From a virus, in IMG/VR virus record IMGVR_UViG_3300018428_000060, positions 1-39,633 of that record: 39,633 bases of DNA. The stretch is one strand, 5' to 3'. This document shows, in pieces, positions 15,984 through 24,200 of the stretch (position 1 is its first letter; the number at the start of each line of letters is the position of its first letter). Below the pieces are notes generated by a model. The model did not search any database. It was not told where the DNA came from and saw only the letters and a list, made by a program, of their open reading frames with translations. The position numbers and the translations under genes were made by a program.

Positions 15984-16400
15984 CTATACCATGAACTGAT
16001 CCATTGTGATAGGTCCTGTTGTCCCATCAAACCTGTAATGATATTGAAGTGCGTCTGCACAAACGAAGTGCGGGTGATCTGTAGGGATGTCAAGTCTCCT
16101 ACACATCTCTTTGTGATTGTCTTCCATCAACTCCACAGCATACAGCATGTTGTTGATGATGTGATCTCTGCTGTGATATTCCTGCAGTGTCTCACACAGA
16201 CAAACAAGGAAGTTACCACTACCAGCACAGTTGTCAATGAACTTAGACTCAGGATCCTTCAGTTGTGACACTGGTATCTCCCGAATCATCTGCTCAATCA
16301 GAGCAATGGGAGTAAAGACCTCCGCAGTCTGACTGATGCGCTCATCGGAGCGTTCAATGGTAGACCCATGCTTTTGATTGTGGCGATTCTTAGATGACAT
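15984..16400 (-). CDS. Half DNA methyltransferase: SAM-binding domain without catalytic motif
   Basis: A protein of 138 residues. It has the N6-adenine/HsdM-like motif X (TAEVFTPIALIEQMI, residues 25-39), motif I (FIDNCAGSGNFLVCL, 54-68), the acidic residue of motif II (YAVELMEDN) and motif III (FVCADALQY). It ends just where motif IV (NPP[FY]) should follow, and the sequence past the stop does not continue the domain. The NPPY motif is in the upstream gene. The start overlaps the upstream stop by 11 bases. It may pair with that protein, or be a truncated relic. Confidence 0.82.
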   Translation of the reverse strand: MSSKNRHNQKHGSTIERSDERISQTAEVFTPIALIEQMIREIPVSQLKDPESKFIDNCAGSGNFLVCLCETLQEYHSRDHIINNMLYAVELMEDNHKEMCRRLDIPTDHPHFVCADALQYHYRFDGTTGPITMDQFMV

Positions 16401-17796
16401 TGATTCTCTGCAGGTAGTTCAGTTCTTCTGAGGTGAGACCAAATTGACCAGGCAGATCCTCATAGTTCGTGATGTCAGGTACTTCCGCATTTTTAATAGC
16501 AGGAGTAAATCCCGAAGTCCTCTTATAATTCTCCACAAAAAACCGAATGATCGGGTTATCAAAGATCTCACTAAGGCGCGATCCCTCCTCTTGAGAAGGA
16601 ACAGGGCACCAAACATTAAGCATACCAACAAATCCATTAGAGACAAACCTCTTCTTGTAAGTGCTGGAGAACGGTACGATGAACTTTAGCACGTCTCCAG
16701 TGTTTGGGACCACGTTGGTACGAGCAATCTTATCACCAGTCTTGAAGACCTCATACTTACCATCAGGAACGTAGTCATCATTGGCAATCTCCTGACCAAT
16801 CTTCAGAGGAATACGAGGATGGTTTGAGTTTGCAATCTTATCGAGGATAGAGTGCTTGAGAGCAGCATCACCGAAGAGAGGCAGACCATCGCGAAGGTCC
16901 CAGGTGAAGGTCCCATCATGAGTAATCACAGTAGTCTTACCCTGATAGGGTTCATTCACCAGATGCCAGCGACAGATATCTACACCCTCAGTGAAGTAAT
17001 CATCAGCAGTGTAGTCAATGAGTTTGAGGTTGTAGATCGTAGAGAACAACTGCATAAACTTCTTACCCTTACCCGTGTTACCCAACACAGATGCAGGAGT
17101 AACCTCACACATGTCACCACCAGGAGCAACCATATCCAGATGCTGCTCAACCACCTTAGTCCACAGCTTATTGTTCCGTGCCTTCTTGGTCGGATCCTGA
17201 TATGGAGGATTGGCAAGAATGGCGGTGAACTTCATGTCTGGGTGGGCGGCAACGACGTTAATCTGCTTATCAATATATCCTACACGATTGCGATGACTAT
17301 CGCAACTCTCCCAAACAGTGAGACTGCTGGGATCAATACCATGTTCCAGGAGTCGAGCAGAGTGAGAACCACTGGGATCACCGAACATGTAGGTGCTGCT
17401 CATATCTTGACAGTCATTGATCATATTGTCAAGCAGATGTGCAGGAATCGCTCTCTGAATCTCAGATGAGACCGACAGACTATCAATGGTCTTGGAGACT
17501 GACTCCCTCATGCTCTTCTGGATGCTGTTTGTCACCAAACCAATCCGACGAGTCAGGAGTTCTACGCTGTGAGGATTCTTTGAGATAACTTCAGAGAGAA
17601 TACCCTCATTGTCACCAGTAACAGATGGATAGATATGAGATCCGATCACATCATTGATTGAGTACACGTTCTGACCACTACGGATAATGTAGAACATGGT
17701 CAGAGGAATGGATTCCAGGAGTGCCTTGACAGTCTGCTTCTTCAGAGTGTCAAGGTCGTCTGCTTTTTTACGCGATCTACCTCCATCACAACGCAA
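16390..17796 (-). CDS. NPPY-type N6-adenine DNA methyltransferase (Eco57I/TaqI-like)
   Basis: A protein of 468 residues with an apparent TTG start at 17794-17796, inside the helicase gene's end. Residues about 137-150 (MFGDPSGSHSARLL) look like a divergent SAM motif I, followed by an acidic strand VWESCD and motif IV LANPPYQ (196-199). The remaining 270 residues resemble the target-recognition part of Eco57I/TaqI-like enzymes (ending IIRFFVENYKRTSGFTP). It would methylate adenine N6 in DNA. It overlaps both neighbours, so it is part of a four-gene operon. The first 130 residues are helical and unassigned. Confidence 0.82.
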   Translation of the reverse strand: MRCDGGRSRKKADDLDTLKKQTVKALLESIPLTMFYIIRSGQNVYSINDVIGSHIYPSVTGDNEGILSEVISKNPHSVELLTRRIGLVTNSIQKSMRESVSKTIDSLSVSSEIQRAIPAHLLDNMINDCQDMSSTYMFGDPSGSHSARLLEHGIDPSSLTVWESCDSHRNRVGYIDKQINVVAAHPDMKFTAILANPPYQDPTKKARNNKLWTKVVEQHLDMVAPGGDMCEVTPASVLGNTGKGKKFMQLFSTIYNLKLIDYTADDYFTEGVDICRWHLVNEPYQGKTTVITHDGTFTWDLRDGLPLFGDAALKHSILDKIANSNHPRIPLKIGQEIANDDYVPDGKYEVFKTGDKIARTNVVPNTGDVLKFIVPFSSTYKKRFVSNGFVGMLNVWCPVPSQEEGSRLSEIFDNPIIRFFVENYKRTSGFTPAIKNAEVPDITNYEDLPGQFGLTSEELNYLQRINVI

Positions 17797-19538
17797 CTTT
17801 GGTTATTGGCACCATTGTCATTCAACTGTGCCTCCTTCATGACTGTTGTGAGAGCAGACTTCTGACGGAGGTTGAAGTCTCTCAAATCACTTAGATCTAG
17901 TGATTCAACGATACTAGTCACAGTGGAGATGCTTCCCTCAACATCTGCTGCCAAAGCATCCTCAAATGCTTCCTTGTTCAGTTCCTGGAACCCATCATTC
18001 CATTCATGAATGTTGGTGAAGTCCACAACGCTGAATTCTGACAGAGAAGGATTACTATCACATGCCAGTTGGAACGCTGTGTGAAGGGCACGTAGGCACC
18101 GCTGAGCATCAAAATCAACGACCCACCAGTCATGATCACCAGATCCTCCACGGAAGGCAAGTTGAGTCCAGAACTCGATTGATTCACCACCACGGCAGTT
18201 GATAACTGTATCGATCTTCTCAGCAGTCACACCCAAAACATTTGCAGACTGAGTGATGATCAATGCCTTGGGATGCTCATCCAAGAATAGATTAATATCT
18301 TCCTGATCTTTCTTAGCATCAGAGGTAACTACCAATGCAGGATAGTAACACTCGACCAACTTTTGGAATGCATGACATGCCTTAACACTGGGCAATGCCA
18401 TCATGTGATATGTGCCTTTGAGAAGGCGATCACCGATACGAATATTACGTTGTGGTCCAAAGTAATTGCGAACGAACTCTCTCACCAAACCTTCATGAAG
18501 GAACTCCTTACCCTTCATCGTGAAGATGTTCTTCATGGCATCAGGATCATTACCAAAGATCTCCTGATATGCAGCGGTCTGATACTTGGCAACAGCAACG
18601 TTCATCTTAGGACGTTTGAAGACCCCTCTCTGAACATCCTGTTGCTCATCAAAGTAGGTATAGACAAACTTCTGGTTGTCTTCGGGGAACATCCAACAAA
18701 GTTTATGAGCAGTTCCAGAGATGTAGCAAATACGAGTATCAAGTTCTTCGCGCAGTTTGACGAACTGATCAGCAGTGCCGCCAATATGTGCCTCATCAAA
18801 AGCAACAAAGTCAACGTTCTTGATCTTGTCCAGACGCTTCAAGCAAGTCTGAACCGTACCCCAAAGAACAACATTTACATCACGTTGACTCCAGTATTCA
18901 AGGAAGGTCTCCCAACCAGGATCTTTGAGAGAGACGTACTTGACTGAAGGGAAGTACTTGTTTGAATCCTTTTTCCAGGACCCCTCAGGAGACTTCTGAC
19001 GGGAGCAAACCAGGGATACCTTATAGTTGGTATCGACAATGTGCTTCAAGACCATTGCAGACTTGCCTGCACGGCACTTAGCGAACAGCAGGAACTCGTT
19101 ACTAGTACACCATGCAATCTTATTGAGGAACTTCTGCTGATATGGACGTGGTTTAAATTCTTCATACACCTTCTCCTTTCCTGAGAAGAACTTCTCATGG
19201 ATCATCTCACCGATGATATCCATGTTATATCGAGTTGTATCGTACTTAAAAGTCTCACCATTCTTAGACTCACCAATTCTCTCGATACCAATTTGTTTAA
19301 CCAACCATTGATGAATGATCTTATCGTGAGCACCATCCTTGCCATCATCACGAGTAGATACATCCTCCCACCAACGGCAGCGAACATACTTGGCCTCAAA
19401 TTGGGCATAAGATTGTTTTGCCTTACCATAATCGCTCCCACGATGCCGATGCTCATAAGCGAAGCGAGTCTGTCCAAGATTGAAGGACGGTACAGTGATG
19501 TTGTTGGCAGTGTCCAAGTAAATGTTTACGAGAGCCAC
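17742..19538 (-). CDS. SF2 DEAH helicase with possible N-terminal GIY-YIG/T5orf172-like nuclease domain
   Basis: A protein of 598 residues with a GTG start at 19536-19538. Helicase motifs: FAKCRAGKSAMV (Walker A, 154-163), AFDEAHIGG (II), YISGTAHK (III), and QLAFRGGSG in place of QxxGRxxR (VI), which is a relaxed match. Residues 1-110 resemble the T5orf172/GIY-YIG plan: FNLGQTRFAYEHR (GQT 22-24, Arg25), an Asp72/His76 helix (AHDKIIHQWLV) and Glu95 in GETFKYD. If this is right, the protein joins a nuclease to a translocase, as in restriction enzymes. It is first in the operon, 29 bases after a TATACT promoter. The nuclease assignment is tentative. Confidence 0.75.
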   Translation of the reverse strand: MALVNIYLDTANNITVPSFNLGQTRFAYEHRHRGSDYGKAKQSYAQFEAKYVRCRWWEDVSTRDDGKDGAHDKIIHQWLVKQIGIERIGESKNGETFKYDTTRYNMDIIGEMIHEKFFSGKEKVYEEFKPRPYQQKFLNKIAWCTSNEFLLFAKCRAGKSAMVLKHIVDTNYKVSLVCSRQKSPEGSWKKDSNKYFPSVKYVSLKDPGWETFLEYWSQRDVNVVLWGTVQTCLKRLDKIKNVDFVAFDEAHIGGTADQFVKLREELDTRICYISGTAHKLCWMFPEDNQKFVYTYFDEQQDVQRGVFKRPKMNVAVAKYQTAAYQEIFGNDPDAMKNIFTMKGKEFLHEGLVREFVRNYFGPQRNIRIGDRLLKGTYHMMALPSVKACHAFQKLVECYYPALVVTSDAKKDQEDINLFLDEHPKALIITQSANVLGVTAEKIDTVINCRGGESIEFWTQLAFRGGSGDHDWWVVDFDAQRCLRALHTAFQLACDSNPSLSEFSVVDFTNIHEWNDGFQELNKEAFEDALAADVEGSISTVTSIVESLDLSDLRDFNLRQKSALTTVMKEAQLNDNGANNQSCVVMEVDRVKKQTTLTL

Positions 19539-19566
19539 GAATGCGAAGATGGTTGTGTATGCAGTA

Positions 19567-19572
19567 AGTATA
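19567..19572 (-). promoter_or_regulatory. TATACT -10-like promoter for the helicase/methyltransferase operon
   Basis: The minus strand reads TTTTTTATGGTGTATACT just after the ndhD terminator and 29 bases before the GTG start at 19538. The same terminator-plus-TATACT module precedes ndhD (21183-21215). No good -35 box is seen. Confidence 0.5.
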
Positions 19573-19600
19573 CACCATAAAAAAGGGGGGCAATGCCCCC
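19567..19600. repeat. Direct repeat copy A flanking ndhD
   Basis: The plus-strand segment from agtatacaccataaaaaa through ggggggcaatgccccc repeats copy B (21183-21214) with one substitution in the loop and a 2-base insertion. Together they bracket ndhD. Confidence 0.85.
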
Positions 19601-19601
19601 T
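19579..19601 (-). terminator. Rho-independent terminator after ndhD
   Basis: On the minus strand, GGGGGC (600-595) pairs with GCCCCC (591-586) around a 3-base ATT loop, with one more T-G pair (601/585), and is followed by six T residues (584-579). It begins 8 bases after the ndhD stop. Confidence 0.9.
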
Positions 19602-19608
19602 GTGCCAC

Positions 19609-21159
19609 TTATACAGTTGGTGCGGTGTACCTCACCGTGAATGGCAATGCCTTCTCACGAATCAACGGTGCTGAGTCGCGTGCAACAAGAGCATCAATAG
19701 AACTCTTGTAAACATCCGTCATAAACTTTGGATAGAGTCCAATCGCGATGATAGGGACAAGCAAAGCACTGACGACATAAACCTCACGGGGTTCTGCATC
19801 AACCAAGTTTGTATGGGAGACCAGTTCTGGATTGGGTTTACCATAGAAGATCTCGCGCAGCATCGAGAGCAGGTAGATCGGAGTCAGGATAACTCCAATA
19901 GCAGCAACTGCACACATGATGATACGGAATGGCAAACCATACATCGTGTCAGTTGCAAATCCAGCAAAGACCATCAACTCACTCACAAATCCACTCATGC
20001 CTGGGAGGGCAAGAGATGCCATGGAACACATTGTCCACAGAGCAAACATAACCTTCATATTCTGACCAACACCACCCATCTCGTCCAACTGGAGAGTATG
20101 AGTCCTGTCATAGGTAGCACCCACCAGGAAGAATAGGGATGCACCAATCAGACCATGACTGATCATCTGAAGCATGGCACCACTGGTGCCGAGAGCACTG
20201 TAACTACCAATGCCAATGAGAACGAATCCCATATGACTAATAGAACTGTAAGCAATCTTCTTCTTAAGATTCCTTTGTGCAAACGAAGTAAGTGCTGCAT
20301 AGATGATATTGATAGCGCCAAGGACAATTAGGAGCGGTGCAAACACCGCATGTGCTTCAGGCAGCAGTTGACAGTTGAACCGCAGAAGTGCGTATCCACC
20401 CATCTTAAGAAGAATACCTGCCAGCAGCATGTGAACTGGTGCGGTTGCTTCACCATGAGCATCAGGCAACCATGTATGAACTGGTACAATAGGGAGTTTG
20501 ACGCCAAAGGCAATCAAGAATCCTGCATAGCACCAGAGTTGGAAATTCTTTGGGAATCCTTGCTGCATCAGAGTGGTGTACTCAAAGTTGGGAGCACCAC
20601 CACCTGCCCAGAATCCCATCGCCAGTCCAGCAATAAGAATGAACAGAGAACTTCCTGCAGTGTAGATAATGAACTTCGTAGCAGCATACTGGCGATTTTT
20701 ACCTCCCCAGATTGCAATCATGAGATACACAGGAACAAGTTCCAATTCCCACGACAAGAAGAACAAGATCAAATCTTGAACTGCAAAGACCATAATCTGA
20801 CCACCTGCCATCAGAAGCAGCAGGAAGTAGAAAAGTTTAGGTTTGAATGTAACTGGCCAAGCAGCAAGTGCTGCCAGACTTGTAATAAAACTTGTCAGCA
20901 GAATGAGGGGCATTGACAAACCATCTGCACCCACAGACCAGGTGAGTCCTAGTGAAGGAACCCACGAGATCCTCTCTGCCATTTGTAGACCACTGATAGA
21001 GGGATCATATCCATTGATATACCCTGCTACCGTGATGATGAACGTAATTAAACACGCTCCCAATCCATACCATCGGACAACCTTATTACCTTCTGGAAGG
21101 AAGAAGATGCCGAGAGAACATGCGATCGGGAACAATATAGCAAGACTCAACCAGGGCAT
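19609..21159 (-). CDS. ndhD: NAD(P)H-quinone oxidoreductase chain 4 (NDH-1 subunit NdhD1-type)
   Basis: A full-length, intact antiporter-like subunit of 516 residues with about 14 membrane segments. It matches cyanobacterial NdhD throughout, including [30 protein letters not shown] (the essential Glu), [20 protein letters not shown] (channel Lys), [11 protein letters not shown], and [16 protein letters not shown]. It resembles NdhD1/D2 (respiration and cyclic electron flow) more than the CO2-uptake NdhD3/D4 types. It would insert in the thylakoid membrane as part of host NDH-1 and pump protons. It is not in a phage operon but lies alone between two terminators, with its own promoter element. 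Known cyanophage ndh genes are the small ndhI and ndhP; a whole ndhD is unusual to my knowledge. Confidence 0.95.
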   Translation of the reverse strand: MPWLSLAILFPIACSLGIFFLPEGNKVVRWYGLGACLITFIITVAGYINGYDPSISGLQMAERISWVPSLGLTWSVGADGLSMPLILLTSFITSLAALAAWPVTFKPKLFYFLLLLMAGGQIMVFAVQDLILFFLSWELELVPVYLMIAIWGGKNRQYAATKFIIYTAGSSLFILIAGLAMGFWAGGGAPNFEYTTLMQQGFPKNFQLWCYAGFLIAFGVKLPIVPVHTWLPDAHGEATAPVHMLLAGILLKMGGYALLRFNCQLLPEAHAVFAPLLIVLGAINIIYAALTSFAQRNLKKKIAYSSISHMGFVLIGIGSYSALGTSGAMLQMISHGLIGASLFFLVGATYDRTHTLQLDEMGGVGQNMKVMFALWTMCSMASLALPGMSGFVSELMVFAGFATDTMYGLPFRIIMCAVAAIGVILTPIYLLSMLREIFYGKPNPELVSHTNLVDAEPREVYVVSALLVPIIAIGLYPKFMTDVYKSSIDALVARDSAPLIREKALPFTVRYTAPTV

Positions 21160-21182
21160 ATTTTAAGACAAGAGTCAAACCC

Positions 21183-21192
21183 AGTATACCAT
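21183..21192 (-). promoter_or_regulatory. TATACT promoter element for ndhD
   Basis: ATGGTATACT on the minus strand, with the -10-like TATACT 24 bases before the ndhD ATG and right after the T-run of the upstream terminator. Identical to the 10-mer at 1876-1885. Confidence 0.55.
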
Positions 21193-21214
21193 AAAAAAGG
21201 GGGGCAGTGCCCCC
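21183..21214. repeat. Direct repeat copy B flanking ndhD
   Basis: The plus-strand segment from agtataccataaaaaa through ggggggcagtgccccc is in direct orientation to copy A. Both are functional terminator-plus-promoter modules, so the repeat may reflect convergent use or a recombination site. Confidence 0.85.
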
Positions 21215-21215
21215 C
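21193..21215 (-). terminator. Rho-independent terminator after the fibre gene
   Basis: A 7-bp stem GGGGGGC/GCCCCCC with a 3-base ACT loop on the minus strand (215-199), followed by six T residues (198-193). It starts 10 bases after the stop of the giant fibre gene and insulates ndhD from late fibre transcription. Confidence 0.92.
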
Positions 21216-21225
21216 ATGTGTTGGT

Positions 21226-24200
21226 TTAGAGATCGTCCAATCTTGATCTCAATTCGTTTATCTGTTCTTGCTGTTCCTTAATTGCCTCAATCAAGACTGC
21301 AACCATATTCTGATATGCAACTGCCTTGGTTCCGTCAGGAGTTTCCTTGACAAGTTCAGGAAGAACCTTCTCAACCTCTTGTGCAATGACACCGATCTCA
21401 CGATCATCATAAGTCTTACCAATGCGGTTGAAGTATACGCCTCTGAGGTCCATGACCTTCTCAAGTGCGTTGGTGATACCAACAACATTCTCCTTCAGTT
21501 TCTCGTCGGAGTTGGCAGTGACAGTACCAGAGAAGTTGGCATTTCCAGCGGCGCTGATTCTGAGTCTCTCTTGTGGATTGGAGGCTCCGTTCTCCATTGT
21601 ACCGAAGACCAGACCAAACTGACCAGAAGTACCTTCAGATACACCCTTAATGTATCCACGCTCACCAGTGTTACCAATGTCATTACCTTCAAACTTGAGA
21701 CCACCATATCCATAAGCAGAGTTAAGTGCGGGGTCAGTCTGAAGGAATCTGATAAAGTTACCATCATTATCCGACACATCATTAGTTACAGCAGGGTCAG
21801 TACTGACAATGATATTCTCCAAGAATGTAGATATACCAATTGCATTGAAGGTATTAACATTAACCTGTTGATTGAACGTCGTTATACCTGTATTAACCAG
21901 GAATCCACCTGTAACGTTCCATATCAGAGATTCCATTCTAAATTCAACGTTGTTCTCAAAGAGAACAGGACCACTGGCATACAAGGAATACCCTGGTTTT
22001 GCTGAGGTTGTCTCAATACCAACGTTTGCAGTGGTAGAGATACCAACACCATCAAATACCCAAACGTCGGATACGTTTGTCAGTCCAGAACCATCACCTC
22101 TAAAGGTTCCACTCCAAAGACCAACATAGTAGTTGTCTGGATTTGCTTGAATAGGACCAAACTTCTTCCAGTTATTATCATTAGTGTAGACCCATCCAAG
22201 TTCGCCACCAGAATTTGGTTCAGCATCAAAGACAACATTACCAACGTTACCAGCAGTCTGTGGAGTAGAGATGCCAACCGTATACTCTCTAGCAATAGTT
22301 TGATCGCCCTGGATCAGAACACTATTACCTTCCAAAGAATCATTGACTGTCAACTTCTTATTGACAATCAGAGGACCATTGAATTGAGAGATGATAACAT
22401 TATCTTTACCACCATCAACCTTGATGCCTCTGGTGACAGAGAGTTGTTCGGTCTGATCTACATCAAATCCAACAGCACCAGTATCACTAGTAATGTCTTC
22501 ACCAGTTACAGTAGGAACTGGGGCATTAGTGATCAAGTCTTGACCAGTAGTACCACTAGTAAACTTATTAACAGTATATGCGTTACCCTGGTCATCCAAA
22601 CCATTATAGAATGGCGTACCAGCATTTACCGATACCGACTGAGACAGAAGTCTCTCAACCTGCTTGAATTGTCTATCTTGTCTCTCTGGAAGAGCGGTAG
22701 AGTAGTTACCAGGTCCAAATCCAAGATATTCAAAAGTATGACCAGATGCACGAATAATAGAGTTTCTTCTAAATTCAACTGGTTCAAACTTAACCTTACG
22801 CATGACTGAACCAACTGGGTGGTTCTGCTTCTGTGATCCAAAGAGTCCACGGAATACGTCAATTGCAGTGTCACTAGTTACAGACTCACTAATTCTCATG
22901 ATCTCATTATCGATCACGAGATAGTCACCAACGTCCCATCCCATGTGAGATGCATTAGTGACAGTCAGAGTATTAAGTGTTGGATCGTTAAGGGCAGTAG
23001 CAATGGTTGAGGTAATACCAGCATAAGTTGGAACAAGTCTAGAGGATGCTGCTTCATCTGCTATATCAATTCCAGACGCTTGAGCATTAACACCTGTTGG
23101 ATAGATAAATCCACCACCCGTTGGAGTAACAGTCGTGGTTCCAATACCAATCTTAACTGCAAGACTATTGACATTGTAAACAGTATCAACACTCCAGTGA
23201 CCATCAATCAGAGAGTTGCCTGCTCCACCAATTACGATGGAGTTACCAACCAACAGACCATGAGAATCAACAGTAGTAATACTGGAGATACCAGATACAT
23301 TGTCATATGTGATAGAACTGATGCCGATTGCCTCACCAGTTAAGTATGCAGTAACGTCAGAGAAGATAGCAGAGCTAATCTGAGTCAATCCACCAGTATT
23401 AATACCAGTGATTGCCGAAGGAGCAGAAAATTGCTCCTTATAGTAAACAGTGCTTGCAGATGCAACATTTATGTTTACATCATCTCCAGTATCAACACTG
23501 GTAACTCTATAGAGGTTATTGTAATCTTTAAATCTATCATCTCTAATACCATCAATACGCAGAACATCACCAATACTATTGTGAATCTGCTCAACAATAA
23601 CATGACCTACAATATGTCCTACAGTTGTGCCGATGCCAGTAACTGCAAGTGTGTTACCGATTCCGTATGCAGAACCACCATCAACAATCTTGATGTCAGA
23701 GATAGCACCTGTAGCATCAATCTCAACGTTAGCAGTAGCATACTTACCAGTTGTAGAACCAGCAAATCCAACTAATTTTGCATTATAGAGAGTCTGAACA
23801 CTACCAGATCCGTCACCATAATTAGCACCAACACTAGCAATACCAACTCTGGTAATATAGTTTAGACCATGGTCACCAGAAGTTGTTACCGTATGAGCAA
23901 TTCCAGATGCAGACAGAATGTCTGTTACATTAATACCAGTTACAAAATCCCTGGTTCTCTTGTTGATAACCTCTTTTGTAAGACTGTTCTTAGGATCATT
24001 AACCTCAGTCAGACCAAGTGGTGTTGGTAGAGCAAAAGTTCTTGTCTGTTCGGGGTCAGAGGTTGGATTATCTCTATCAAGTTGTGGATAGAGATTCTTA
24101 AGTGGTTGACTATATCTAAGATTTTGGAATGGCGCAACCTGTGGTTGGGAATCTGCAGCAATAAGAGTCAGGTGATAAACACCGTCCTTTGCATTAGGAA

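Noticed and set aside
15984-15993. ATGGTATAGT sequence resembling the TATACT promoter element
   Set aside because: It is the last codons of the half-methyltransferase gene (Met-Val-stop), so the match is probably chance.
15971-16093. N-terminal extension of the second helicase
   Set aside because: The extra 41 residues overlap the methyltransferase gene and do not look like a helicase domain; ATG 15970 gives a normal start just after the upstream stop.
20350-20916. Long plus-strand frame inside ndhD
   Set aside because: Opposite-strand shadow of a real, well-conserved gene.
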